From Serratia sp. AKBS12 (GTDB lineage: Bacteria > Pseudomonadota > Gammaproteobacteria > Enterobacterales > Enterobacteriaceae): a stretch of DNA of 64,000 bases. The DNA lies in contig NZ_JANUSB010000015.1 in assembly GCF_024793895.1 (NCBI RefSeq), positions 1,364,001 through 1,428,000 on the forward strand, read 5' to 3'. The position numbers were made by a program, and so were the translations under genes. Position 1 is the stretch's first letter; each line of letters starts with the position of its first letter. The notes beneath the pieces were generated by a model that ran no database searches, was not told the origin of the DNA, and was given only the letters and a program-made list of their open reading frames with translations. This document shows, in pieces, positions 34,643 through 45,891 of this stretch.

Positions 34643-37600
34643 TCAGTGCGTTCCCGGATTGGCACGCAAACGCGCAACCTGCGCCTCAACGTCTTGCCAG
34701 GCCGGCTTTTGCCCGGCATAGCGCTGGCGCAGATAGTTCACCAGATCCGCCACCTGCCGATCGGAAAAACTGTCTTTAAAGCCCGGCATATAGCCGAGTT
34801 CGGCGGTAGCCGGTTGCGCAATACCTTGCAGGATCACTTTTATCAGGTTGTCGGGCCTGTCGCTGAAGATATTGGTGTTATTGGCCAAATCGGGGCTGAC
34901 ACCGAACAGCTGCGGCCCGCCGCTGCTGGCGCTATGGCATGCCTGACAGGCCCCCTGGAACAACCGTTCACCGGCCTGCTGCGACACCTGCGGTGCGCCG
35001 GCCTGCGGTTGCGTATTTAGCCTGGCGGGCTCGCTCAGCGAGATCAGATAGTTGGCCATCGCACGCAGATCGCTTTGCGGCAACGTGGCCAGCTCGCTGA
35101 CCACCGGCCCCATCGGCCCGGTGGCAACCCCATGTTCCGCCGAATGACCGCTGCTCAGGTACTGAAACAGCTGCTCCTCACTCCAGGGTTTATCGGCATT
35201 CGCCAGATTGTTCAGCGCTGGTGCTTGCCAACCGTCTACCATCGCACCGGCCAGGAAGCTGGCGCCGCCCTTTTCCGCCCCCAGCAGGTTACGCGGCGAA
35301 TGACAGGCCGCGCAATGCCCCAGGCCGTTGACCAGATACGCTCCCCGGTTCCACTGCGCGGATTGCGTCACGTCCGGTTTGAATTCCCCCTGTCTGAGGA
35401 ACAGCGCGTTCCAACCGGCCAGCAACGGCCGTACGGAAAACGGGAAACGCATGTCATTGGCCTGATTGGTCTGGCTCACCGCCGGTTGCGACATCATATA
35501 GGCATACAGCGCCTGCATATCACTCTCGGTCATTTTGCTAAAGGCGGTATAGGGAAATGCCGGATAAAGATGGCGTCCATCGCGGCTGATGCCCTGGCGC
35601 ATCGCCCGGTCGAAGGCGCTGAACGACCAGTTGCCGATGCCGGTGGCAACGTCCGGGGTAATATTGGTGCTGTACAGCGTGCCGAACGGCGTTTCCATCG
35701 CCAATCCGCCGGCATTGGTTACCCCGTCGGGGGCTGTATGGCATACCGCGCAGTCACCCGCCGCCGCCAGTTGACGACCGCGCTCCAGGGTTGCCGCAGA
35801 CCAGGTGCCGGCTCCCGGTGCGCTGACCGGGGCAATTTCCGCCCGCCACGGCAAGGCGCTGCCGGCAATGCCAAGCAATGCGCCAATCACCCCCGCCGCG
35901 CCGCCAAACCACCATTTTCGGCGTTTTTGGTTCGGCTTGCTGGGCGCCGGCGGCCTGTCAGGGCCGTTAAGCGCTTCACGCAGCCGATCGGCGGTAATCG
36001 GCAGTTCGCGAAAACGAATGCCGGTAGCATCGAACACGGCATTGGCGATCGCCGCGGCACTCGGCACCGAAGCCGACTCACCGGCTCCCAGCGGGGGTTC
36101 CTGCTGGCGCGGCATCATCATCACCTCGACCTCCGGCACCTCCGGGAAGGTCAGGATCGGATAACCGCCCCATTCCTTGCTGGACACCGTCGATTGTTCG
36201 AAGGTGACTCGCTCCTTTAACACCCGGCTGGTCGACTGGATCACGTTGCCGTGGATCTGGTGACGCACGCCGTCCGGATTGACCATCATGCCGGCATCGT
36301 GGCCAACAACGATGCGCGTGACGGCCACTTCGCCGCTGGTTTTGTCAATCGCGACGTCGGCAACCCACGCCGCCCATGCCGCACCAAAGCCGGGAAACTT
36401 ACTGTGAATGTAGCGCGCATAAGCAAAACCCCGGCCGCGCAGCACGCCGTCTTCGGCGGCCGTTTGCATCGGTACGGTGTGCGGTTGCCAACCGGCACGT
36501 TCGGCGGTGTTGCGCATCAGTTCGATGGCTCGCGGATCCTTGATATAACGCAGGCGGTATTCCAGCGGATCGACGCCGGCGGCAACCGCCAGTTCATCAA
36601 TATAGGACTCGTGGGCGAAGGTATTGGGCATCGCCGACACGCCGCGCAGCCATGAGGCTCTGACAATGGGCGCCATGTCCTCGATACTGATGCGCATCGC
36701 CGGATAGTCATACGGCGGGATCGAGGTGCGGTCACCCATTTCGTAGGCCACCGGCACCGGCTCAACCCGCCCGGTCAGCAGCAGCGCCAGCGTTGGCGCG
36801 CCGTTGGACGGATAATAGGTGCGGAAATCATAGGCGGCCAACTGGCCGTCGGCGTCTAGCCCACCGTCCACCTCCATCAGTTGGGCGGTGCCTTTTGGCT
36901 CCCACAGGTGTTCCTGCTCGCGGGTCAACTGCACGCGCACCGGGCGGCCCACCGCCCGCGACAGCAACGCCGCATCGGCGCAGACATCATCGGCACAGTT
37001 GCGGCCATAACAGCCGGCCGCTTCCATACGAATAATGTCGATCTGTTGCTCCGGGTACTCCAGCAACCAGGCCAGATCGGCACGCAGCAGATGCGGGTTC
37101 TGGCTGCCGGACCACACGCGCAGCCGCTCGGGCTGATAGTCTGCCAGCGCGCAGGAGGGGCCGATCGAGGCATGCAGCTGATACGGCCACAAATAGCGGC
37201 GAGTAAAACGCTGGTCAAGCGCCGCCAGCGCCGCGTCAACGTTGCCGGTATCATGCACCACCCGCGTACTGTGCGGGTTATCATGCAGCGCCTGCGTCAG
37301 ATCGGTCATTTGCGGCAGATTGCGCCGCCAGTCCTTCCAACTGACCTGCAACGCCTGCGCGGCTTTCATTGCCTGATCTTCGCGCTCGGCAACGATACCG
37401 ATAAAGTCTTCGATCACCACCAGCTTGACGATCCCCGGAATATGCGCGATCGACCGTTCATCCACCGCCAGCAGGCTGGTGCCGACAAATTCGCCGCTGT
37501 CATAACCGGCATACGGCGGACGCACTACGCGGCCATGCAGCATATTCGGCAGACGCATGTCATGCACAAAGGTCGTTTCACCGGTCGCCTTGGCGGGAAT

Positions 37601-38191
37601 ATCTACCCGCGCAGCGCTGGTGCCGACCAGGCGATATTCGCTGTGCGGTTTGAGCGGCGCATCGCCGCTAAGGCCGAGCTCTACGTGCAGGCCCGCCACC
37701 AGTTGGCTATAACTGAACGTTTGCCCCTCTGCGGCATGCACCACGCCATCGTCCAGACGCAGCGAATCCAGCGGCTGCGCCAAACGTTGTGCCGCCTGCT
37801 GTAGCAGCCAGCGGCGCGCTTCGGCGGCGGCATTACGCAGCGGTACCGCAGAAATTTGCAGCGTGGCGCTGGCAATGGTCGCCCCCTGGTTAGGCGCACG
37901 CGCGGTATCACCGAGCACCACCTGCACCTGATCGAGGCGCAGAGACAGCTCTTCGGCAACGATTTGCCCCAGCGCGGTGCGTACACCGGTGCCCAAATCG
38001 ACGTGGCCATTAAAGGCGTAAACCTGCCCATCGTCGCAAATGGCAATAAATATGGCCTGCTCTTTGGGTTTTAGCGTCGGCGTTTGGCCTTTCGGCACCA
38101 GCCCCGGCGGCGGCTGGATCTGATCGATAACCAGCAAGACGCCGTTACGCTGTAACAATTCCGTCTGGGTCGGTACGCTGCGCTCAGTCAT
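34643..38191 (-). CDS. nicB: Nicotinate dehydrogenase large subunit NicB (molybdopterin domain fused to cytochrome c domains)
   Basis: This 1182-residue enzyme subunit joins a molybdenum hydroxylase domain (residues ~1-745) to a C-terminal electron-transfer part. A hydrophobic anchor (WWFGGAAGVIGALLGIAG) lies near 762-780, then three haem c sites: CAVCH near 812, CAACH near 958 and CQACH near 1080. The Mo domain ends with the catalytic-Glu region GAGESASVPSAAAIANAV. With NicA it hydroxylates nicotinate to 6-hydroxynicotinate and delivers electrons through the haems to the respiratory chain, as in Pseudomonas putida. I chose the ATG that overlaps the nicA stop by eight bases. Confidence 0.95.
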   Translation of the reverse strand: MTERSVPTQTELLQRNGVLLVIDQIQPPPGLVPKGQTPTLKPKEQAIFIAICDDGQVYAFNGHVDLGTGVRTALGQIVAEELSLRLDQVQVVLGDTARAPNQGATIASATLQISAVPLRNAAAEARRWLLQQAAQRLAQPLDSLRLDDGVVHAAEGQTFSYSQLVAGLHVELGLSGDAPLKPHSEYRLVGTSAARVDIPAKATGETTFVHDMRLPNMLHGRVVRPPYAGYDSGEFVGTSLLAVDERSIAHIPGIVKLVVIEDFIGIVAEREDQAMKAAQALQVSWKDWRRNLPQMTDLTQALHDNPHSTRVVHDTGNVDAALAALDQRFTRRYLWPYQLHASIGPSCALADYQPERLRVWSGSQNPHLLRADLAWLLEYPEQQIDIIRMEAAGCYGRNCADDVCADAALLSRAVGRPVRVQLTREQEHLWEPKGTAQLMEVDGGLDADGQLAAYDFRTYYPSNGAPTLALLLTGRVEPVPVAYEMGDRTSIPPYDYPAMRISIEDMAPIVRASWLRGVSAMPNTFAHESYIDELAVAAGVDPLEYRLRYIKDPRAIELMRNTAERAGWQPHTVPMQTAAEDGVLRGRGFAYARYIHSKFPGFGAAWAAWVADVAIDKTSGEVAVTRIVVGHDAGMMVNPDGVRHQIHGNVIQSTSRVLKERVTFEQSTVSSKEWGGYPILTFPEVPEVEVMMMPRQQEPPLGAGESASVPSAAAIANAVFDATGIRFRELPITADRLREALNGPDRPPAPSKPNQKRRKWWFGGAAGVIGALLGIAGSALPWRAEIAPVSAPGAGTWSAATLERGRQLAAAGDCAVCHTAPDGVTNAGGLAMETPFGTLYSTNITPDVATGIGNWSFSAFDRAMRQGISRDGRHLYPAFPYTAFSKMTESDMQALYAYMMSQPAVSQTNQANDMRFPFSVRPLLAGWNALFLRQGEFKPDVTQSAQWNRGAYLVNGLGHCAACHSPRNLLGAEKGGASFLAGAMVDGWQAPALNNLANADKPWSEEQLFQYLSSGHSAEHGVATGPMGPVVSELATLPQSDLRAMANYLISLSEPARLNTQPQAGAPQVSQQAGERLFQGACQACHSASSGGPQLFGVSPDLANNTNIFSDRPDNLIKVILQGIAQPATAELGYMPGFKDSFSDRQVADLVNYLRQRYAGQKPAWQDVEAQVARLRANPGTH

Positions 38192-38717
38192 CACGCACCT
38201 CGCCACCACAGAGTACAACGGCGCGTTTTACCGCGTTGAGGATTTCAATATGGGTACCGCAACGGCATAGGTTGCCTGACAGCGCACGGCGGATCTCCGC
38301 GTCGCTGGGATTGGGATTGCGATCCAGCAATGCCTTGGTGGTCATGATCATGCCGTTCAGGCAATAGCCGCATTGCGCCGCCTGCTGTTCAATAAACGCG
38401 CGTTGCACCGGATGCAGGCAATCCCGGCTGCCAAGCCCTTCCAGCGTGGTGATGGCGCGTTGCGCCACTCCCCGAGCCGGGATCACGCAGGCGCGGGCGG
38501 CAAGACCATCAATCAGCACGGTACAGGCGCCGCATTCCCCCAAACCGCAGCCGAACTTGGGGCCATTAAGCGCCAGATCGTTACGTAATACCAATAACAG
38601 CGAGGTGTCCGCCATTACCCGGACCTGCACCTGCTGCCCGTTCACCGACAGCATCAATGGATGCTCCGTCAGCGTTGTCACCGCTCCTTCCCTGGGCGAA
38701 TCAACAGTCATCGCCAT
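38184..38717 (-). CDS. nicA: Nicotinate dehydrogenase small subunit NicA (2Fe-2S)
   Basis: This 177-residue iron-sulfur subunit has the plant-type [2Fe-2S] motif CGLGECGACTVLIDG (residues ~57-71) and the second helical cluster with CGYCLNGM (~116) and LCRCGTH (~151). It carries electrons from the Mo site of NicB. AGGAGAG precedes the ATG; a second Met two codons later is also possible. It is the third gene of the nicX-R-A-B transcript, 75 bases after nicR. Confidence 0.94.
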   Translation of the reverse strand: MAMTVDSPREGAVTTLTEHPLMLSVNGQQVQVRVMADTSLLLVLRNDLALNGPKFGCGLGECGACTVLIDGLAARACVIPARGVAQRAITTLEGLGSRDCLHPVQRAFIEQQAAQCGYCLNGMIMTTKALLDRNPNPSDAEIRRALSGNLCRCGTHIEILNAVKRAVVLCGGEVRDD

Positions 38718-38792
38718 GGTTTGCGTCTCTCCTGCGCGTGGGTTGTTTTTGTTTTAATGCCAGCCACCCGGCCCGGAGACGCGCTGCACGCC

Positions 38793-39263
38793 TCAGCCGG
38801 TTGGCTGATCTTCCAGCATTTTATTCAGCAGGAATATCAACGCGATTCGTTCGGCCGGGTTAAGGGTGCCGAACGTCAGCTCGGTAATTTTTTCTGCATG
38901 TGGCACGGTTTCCGCCAACAGCGTTGCCCCCGCGTCGGTCAAGCCGACCACCACCTTGCGACGGTCGATTGGATCCGGCGATACGGTAATCAGCTCACGC
39001 GCCTTCAAGCGCTCGATAATGCCGCGGATCGTTGCCTGATCCACCGCCGTTACCTGCACCAACTCGGTCAGCGAGCTTGGCCCCATATCCCGCACCGCGC
39101 AAAGCGTAATAAACTGCACCGCAGTCAGTTGCGAATCACCGACGTTGTGCTGAAATATCGCCACATGGCGTTGATAAACCTTACGCAGCAAGTGCCCGAC
39201 CTGTTCGGTAAAATGATAGTTGTCGGGCTTGCCTGTTGCTTCCACCTGCTTGTCATGGGGCAT
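38793..39263 (-). CDS. nicR: MarR family regulator NicR
   Basis: This 156-residue MarR-type winged-helix protein has SLTELVQVTAVDQATIRGII as the recognition helix region and the wing VSPDPIDRRKVVVGLTDAG. In Pseudomonas, NicR represses the nic genes until 6-hydroxynicotinate appears. Its place between nicX and nicA supports the same role here. I chose the Met at MPHDKQVEATG; an upstream in-frame Met would add 24 residues without family character. Confidence 0.9.
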   Translation of the reverse strand: MPHDKQVEATGKPDNYHFTEQVGHLLRKVYQRHVAIFQHNVGDSQLTAVQFITLCAVRDMGPSSLTELVQVTAVDQATIRGIIERLKARELITVSPDPIDRRKVVVGLTDAGATLLAETVPHAEKITELTFGTLNPAERIALIFLLNKMLEDQPTG

Positions 39264-39338
39264 GATTGCGTTATTCTCACCGTCAATGGAAAGCACCGAG
39301 AATAGTATAAAAACCCCAACTTTGGCAGCCGCCACGCA

Positions 39339-40397
39339 TCAACGATGCGCCACGCAAGAGGCGGCCGGTGCCACCACTTCCCCTTCTGCCACCACCGTTT
39401 TGCCATCCAGCAACACGTCGCAACGACGCAGCGCGATATCCATATGACATGGCGTCTTGCGCGTACCGCCCACTTCGGTATTCGGCCCGGTCGAAAACAG
39501 GAAGTTGCCATAAAACGCACGCGCGTCCATGCACATGCCGTCATTTTTGTCATGCAGCCCCATCGCTGTCCACTGGGCGCGCGGTTGCAGGCCCCAACCG
39601 ATATGGGAAATGCCGTACACTTCAGGATCGTTGAAATACTTCATGTATTCACGCAGATACTCCGCCTCGAAGCCGCCATGGATCCCGGTGACAAAGCCCT
39701 GCTCAATTTCCAGCGTTATGCGTTCGCGGGCATAGCTCTTGAACGGCAGCAAAATATCGCCGACGTCCAGTACCAGCACACCTTCTGCCTGCAGTTCATT
39801 TGGCCAGGTAAACAAGAAGCCGCTCGGCCAATGGTCCCAACGCCCAGGTTCATCGGCATAGCCGTATTCAGTCACCGTCGGATACTGGCCCAGCGGCGCG
39901 CGAAAATCGCTGCCGGCGGCCGACTTCACCTGCATCACCCCGGCCTTTTCCAGCAGCGCAGCGGCGGCCAGCACCCGCGCCTTGTCTTCTTCAGTAGGCA
40001 ACATGCGTGCCAATACCTCAGGCGGCTCGACTGCCAACAATATACGTGTACCGGTCTTGAGGATCTGTTCCTGCTCCGGCGAATGTAGCAGCATCATGGT
40101 GTCAACCACCAGATCCGCCGCTTCCAGCGCCCGCTGCGCCGCCAGGTTGCCGGTCAGCGCGGTGTCACCGCAGTAGGCAGTCATATCATTGCCCATCGCG
40201 CGAGGATGATTGAACGACGGTAATTCGACGGCGTAAACCCTGGCCCCCAGGCGCAATGCCGCATCGGTGGCGGCCTGCACGGTACGTGCATCCGAATAAT
40301 GGCTCTTCAGGATCGCCACGCTCTGTGAAGCATCGACCTTCGACAGCGCGAGCACCCGCTCAAAAAGCTGGACCAGCTGACTCTGATTAACCGCCAT
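39339..40397 (-). CDS. nicX: 2,5-dihydroxypyridine 5,6-dioxygenase NicX
   Basis: This 352-residue protein follows P. putida NicX closely in my recall, with long shared blocks such as FNHPRAMGNDMTAYCGDTAL, LAVEPPEVLARMLPTEEDK and SHIGWGLQPRAQWTAMGLHD. NicX is a ferrous-iron extradiol-type dioxygenase that opens 2,5-dihydroxypyridine to N-formylmaleamate. The His and Glu/Asp iron ligands are expected in the C-terminal half. It is the first gene of the minus-strand nic transcript and is divergent from nicC. Confidence 0.96.
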   Translation of the reverse strand: MAVNQSQLVQLFERVLALSKVDASQSVAILKSHYSDARTVQAATDAALRLGARVYAVELPSFNHPRAMGNDMTAYCGDTALTGNLAAQRALEAADLVVDTMMLLHSPEQEQILKTGTRILLAVEPPEVLARMLPTEEDKARVLAAAALLEKAGVMQVKSAAGSDFRAPLGQYPTVTEYGYADEPGRWDHWPSGFLFTWPNELQAEGVLVLDVGDILLPFKSYARERITLEIEQGFVTGIHGGFEAEYLREYMKYFNDPEVYGISHIGWGLQPRAQWTAMGLHDKNDGMCMDARAFYGNFLFSTGPNTEVGGTRKTPCHMDIALRRCDVLLDGKTVVAEGEVVAPAASCVAHR

Positions 40398-42669
<2,272 letters not shown>

Positions 42670-42684
42670 TTAAGGAGTCATGTC

Positions 42685-43440
42685 ATGAGCAAAAACTACC
42701 GTATCGGCCAGATTGTGCCCAGTTCCAACACCACCATGGAAACCGAAATCCCGGCGATGCTGCTCGCACGCCAGCTGATCCGTCCCGAAGAGCGCTTTAC
42801 CTTCCATTCCAGCCGCATGCGCATGAAGCACGTACGCAAAGAGGAGCTGGCGGCGATGGATGGCGAGTCCGATCGCTGTGCGCTGGAACTGTCCGACGCG
42901 CGGGTTGATGTGCTCGGCTATGCCTGTCTGGTAGCGATCATGTCGATGGGTCTTGGCTATCACCGAGAGTCGCAGGCGCGGCTGGCGCAGGTTACCCGGG
43001 ACAACGACGCCGCCGCGCCGGTGATCAGCAGCGCCGGTGCCCTGGTTAATGCGCTGAAGGTGCTGGGCGCCAAACGCATCGCGCTGGTGGCTCCGTACAT
43101 GAAACCGCTGACACAGCTGGTGGTGGACTATATCGAGCATGAAGGCGTCGAAGTCAGCGTATGGCATGCGCTGGAAATCGCCGACAATCTGGCGGTCGGC
43201 CGTCACGATCCGGCCAAACTGCCGGCCATCGTCGCACAGCTTGACGTCAGCGGCGTGGATGCAATTGTGCTTTCCGCCTGTGTGCAAATGCCCTCGCTGT
43301 CGGCAGTGGCGACCGTCGAGGCGCAGACCGGCAAGCCGGTGGTGACCGCAGCCATCGCCACCACTTACGCCATGCTGACTGCCCTGGAACTGGAGCCGAT
43401 CGTTCCCGGCGCCGGTGCCCTGCTATCCGGTGCGTATTGA
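42685..43440 (+). CDS. nicE: Maleate cis-trans isomerase NicE
   Basis: This 251-residue protein of the Asp/Glu racemase superfamily has catalytic cysteines visible at residue 81 (LGYACLVAIM) and residue 199 (VLSACVQMPS), and the opening IGQIVPSSNTTMETEIPAM is characteristic. It turns maleate into fumarate, the end product of the pathway. It follows nicD after 15 bases with AAGGAG before the ATG. Confidence 0.95.
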   Translation: MSKNYRIGQIVPSSNTTMETEIPAMLLARQLIRPEERFTFHSSRMRMKHVRKEELAAMDGESDRCALELSDARVDVLGYACLVAIMSMGLGYHRESQARLAQVTRDNDAAAPVISSAGALVNALKVLGAKRIALVAPYMKPLTQLVVDYIEHEGVEVSVWHALEIADNLAVGRHDPAKLPAIVAQLDVSGVDAIVLSACVQMPSLSAVATVEAQTGKPVVTAAIATTYAMLTALELEPIVPGAGALLSGAY

Positions 43441-43450
43441 GGAGCCGCTG

Positions 43451-44140
43451 ATGGAAACGGAAACCACAGATAACGCCGCCAGCGATAACTACCGTGGCGT
43501 ATGGGGGCAGCGCATCGGCTTCGGCCAGCGTCCGGCGCTGCTGATGATCGATTTTATGCAGGGTTATACCACCGAGGGCGCGCCGCTATACGCCCCCGGC
43601 GTGGTCAGCGCGGTAGCCGAAAGCGTGGCGCTGTTGGCGACGGCGCGGCAGCACGGGATCCCTGTTATTCATACCAATATCCGCTATCATGCTGCCCGTT
43701 TTGCCGACGGCGGCATGTGGGTGAAAAAGGCACCGGTAATGAAGGACATGGTAGAGGGTAATCCGCTAGCGGCATTCTGCCCACAGGTCCAGCCGTTGCC
43801 ACAGGAAGTGGTGCTGAGCAAGCAGTACGCCAGCGCCTTCTTTGGTACCGCGCTGGCGCCAATGCTGGTTACGCTGGGGGTTGATACCCTGCTGCTGGCG
43901 GGATGTTCAACCAGCGGCTGTATTCGTGCCAGCGCGGTGGATGCGGTACAGCACGGTTTTCGCACCATCGTGGTACGCCAATGCGTCGGCGATCGTCACC
44001 CTGGTCCGCACGAAGCCAATCTGTTTGATATCGACAGCAAATACGGTGACGTAGTCAATAAAGAACAGGCCATCGATTACCTGGCCACCTATGCAACGCT
44101 GCAAATGCCGAGCGACGATCCACCGCGTCATCACAGGTAA
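43451..44140 (+). CDS. nicF: Maleamate amidohydrolase NicF
   Basis: This 229-residue cysteine hydrolase of the isochorismatase family has a readable triad: Asp34 in MIDFMQGY, Lys124 in VLSKQYASAF and Cys157 in STSGCIRAS. It hydrolyses maleamate to maleate and ammonia. GAGGAG upstream and family length favour this ATG over an in-frame codon inside nicE. A 128-base gap with a small CCGCCC/GGGCGG hairpin (44184-44201) separates it from nicT. Confidence 0.94.
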   Translation: METETTDNAASDNYRGVWGQRIGFGQRPALLMIDFMQGYTTEGAPLYAPGVVSAVAESVALLATARQHGIPVIHTNIRYHAARFADGGMWVKKAPVMKDMVEGNPLAAFCPQVQPLPQEVVLSKQYASAFFGTALAPMLVTLGVDTLLLAGCSTSGCIRASAVDAVQHGFRTIVVRQCVGDRHPGPHEANLFDIDSKYGDVVNKEQAIDYLATYATLQMPSDDPPRHHR

Positions 44141-44268
44141 CACTACGGAGATACCACCTGCACGGAGAGCTTAATAACAACGACCGCCCGCATCAGGGCG
44201 GCAGCAGTCAGACACACCAAGCTCCTCCTCTCCGGAGGCCACAACGCACCACCTGGAGACACAACATC

Positions 44269-45579
44269 ATGGCCATTGTTGACACCCCGCTGGCGGGGAA
44301 AGCGGGCGCAGAATCGCTGCTGCTGTACCGCAAAATCACCTGGAAACTGATCCCGTTCCTGTGCCTGTGCTACCTGGCAGCCTACCTCGATCGCATCAAT
44401 GTCGGGCTGGCCAAATTGCAGATGGCAGACGACCTGCAGCTGAGCGAAGCCGCGTTCGGCCTGGGGGCCGGGCTGTTCTTCGTCGGTTATATCCTGTTTG
44501 AAGTGCCCAGTAATCTGATATTGCAGCGCGTCGGTGCCAAAGTGTGGATAGCCCGTATCATGATCACCTGGGGGCTGCTGTCCGCCTGCACCATGTTCGT
44601 CACCACGCCCACCCAGTTCTATGGGCTGCGTTTCCTGCTCGGCGTGGCTGAAGCGGGTTTCCTGCCCGGCGTACTGTACTATCTGACCCTGTGGTTTCCG
44701 ACCTATCGACGCGGCCGCATCATCGCGCTGTTCATGATCGGGCTACCGCTGTCCAGCGTGATAGGCGGCCCGCTGTCCGGCTGGATCATGGGCCATTTCG
44801 ATCAAGCTCACGGACTGCATGGTTGGCAGTGGCTGTTTTTGCTGGAAGGTATTCCCAGCGTGCTGCTCGGAGTCATGACGTTTTGGCTATTACCGAACAC
44901 CTATCAGCAAGCCAAATGGCTAAGTAGTGAAGAAAAACAGCGCATTGCCGACGATCTGGCGCTGGACGATGCCGAGGTCGACCACGCCAAGCACAGCTTT
45001 CGCGACGGTTTCCTCAATCTGAAGGTGTGGATGCTTGGCGGCATAGATTTCGCCATTCTGCTCAGCGCCTATGCGATGGGATTCTGGATGCCGACCTTTA
45101 TTAAAACCGCCGGCGTTACCGACATTACCCTGATTGGTTATCTCACCGCGGTGCCAAGCGTCGCCGCGCTGCTCGGCATGCTGCTGATCGGTGCCAGTTC
45201 GGACCGGATGCGCGAGCGGCGTTGGCATATCATCGTGCCATTTATCATTGGCGCAATGGCGATGGCCGGCAGTACCTTCTTCACCCATAACGTGGTGGCG
45301 ACGGTGTTGCTGTTTTCGATAGCGCAGGCGGCGATTATCGGCGCCGTACCGGTGTTCTTCAGCCTGCCGGCCACCTTCCTGAAAGGTACGGCGGCGGCAA
45401 CCGGCTTCGCACTGGCCTGTTCGCTGGCCAACATCGCCGGGCTGGTGAGCAATTCGCTGATGGGGCTGGCGCTGGATCTGACCGGTAAAAGCGGCGGTGC
45501 GCTGTGGGCGTTTGCTGGCTGTTTACTGCTCAGTTCGCTGCTGGTGGTGGCGTTACCCGCCAAGTTGGTGAATCGCTAG
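44269..45579 (+). CDS. nicT: MFS transporter NicT, probable nicotinate importer
   Basis: This 436-residue major facilitator protein has about 12 membrane segments, of the anion:cation symporter (ACS) group that includes 4-hydroxyphenylacetate and phthalate transporters. YLDRINVGLAKLQM near residue 43 is the typical first-loop motif. CTGGAGACACAACATC precedes the ATG. It ends the plus-strand nic operon and is placed as nicT is in Pseudomonas, so import of nicotinate or 6-hydroxynicotinate is the natural reading. No nicP porin gene is present. Confidence 0.9.
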   Translation: MAIVDTPLAGKAGAESLLLYRKITWKLIPFLCLCYLAAYLDRINVGLAKLQMADDLQLSEAAFGLGAGLFFVGYILFEVPSNLILQRVGAKVWIARIMITWGLLSACTMFVTTPTQFYGLRFLLGVAEAGFLPGVLYYLTLWFPTYRRGRIIALFMIGLPLSSVIGGPLSGWIMGHFDQAHGLHGWQWLFLLEGIPSVLLGVMTFWLLPNTYQQAKWLSSEEKQRIADDLALDDAEVDHAKHSFRDGFLNLKVWMLGGIDFAILLSAYAMGFWMPTFIKTAGVTDITLIGYLTAVPSVAALLGMLLIGASSDRMRERRWHIIVPFIIGAMAMAGSTFFTHNVVATVLLFSIAQAAIIGAVPVFFSLPATFLKGTAAATGFALACSLANIAGLVSNSLMGLALDLTGKSGGALWAFAGCLLLSSLLVVALPAKLVNR

Positions 45580-45585
45580 TCATCG

Positions 45586-45614
45586 GATCCCCTCTCCGCG
45601 CCGGAGGGGGGATC
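45586..45614 (+). terminator. Hairpin after nicT
   Basis: GATCCCCTCTCCG (45586-45598) pairs with CGGAGGGGGGATC (45602-45614) over 13 positions with one T-G pair. It begins seven bases after the nicT stop. No T-run follows, so termination may be inefficient or factor-dependent. Confidence 0.6.
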
Positions 45615-45831
45615 AACGCGCGGCTTGGCAGGTAAAATGTCCGCCCGCCACTTTATGGCGCAGAACCAGCCCGATATAGCTGGAATAGCCGCCGATAAAG
45701 GCGTGGTCGACCACCGTCGGTGCGGTAAAGGTGGCCAGATAGTCGTGGAAGTCGGCATCATCCAGAGACTGATAGAAATTATCGCCGGTAAACAGATAGT
45801 TGATAAAGGCGCTGAACATATCCGGCGTCAT
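45613..45831 (-). pseudogene. Orphan 72-codon frame, probable gene remnant
   Basis: The frame encodes a protein-like sequence (SLDDADFHDYLATFTAPTVV in the middle) but starts immediately after the terminator stem of the dcp-like gene. It has no ribosome site, and an in-frame TGA lies just upstream within the hairpin. I recognise no family. It may be the tail of a lost gene, or a very small unexpressed frame. Confidence 0.35.
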
Positions 45832-45833
45832 GA

Positions 45834-45867
45834 AAAACGCCGGTCAATGTCGGTTGACCGGCGTTTT
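45834..45867 (-). terminator. Rho-independent terminator of the dcp-like gene
   Basis: AAAACGCCGGTCAA (45834-45847) and TTGACCGGCGTTTT (45854-45867) form a perfect 14-bp stem with a six-base loop. A run of five T follows on the minus strand and four on the plus strand, so it can work in both directions. It starts 25 bases after the peptidase stop. Confidence 0.92.
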
Positions 45868-45891
45868 AGCCACTCTCAGGGCAAACCGCGA

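Noticed and set aside
35075-37804. Several plus-strand frames of 300-380 codons opposite nicB
   Set aside because: All lie within nicB, are Arg/His-rich and match no family; they are a by-product of codon bias.
44184-44201. CCGCCC/GGGCGG hairpin between nicF and nicT considered as a terminator
   Set aside because: The stem is only six bp with no T-run, and nicT functionally belongs to the same operon. It may at most weaken read-through.
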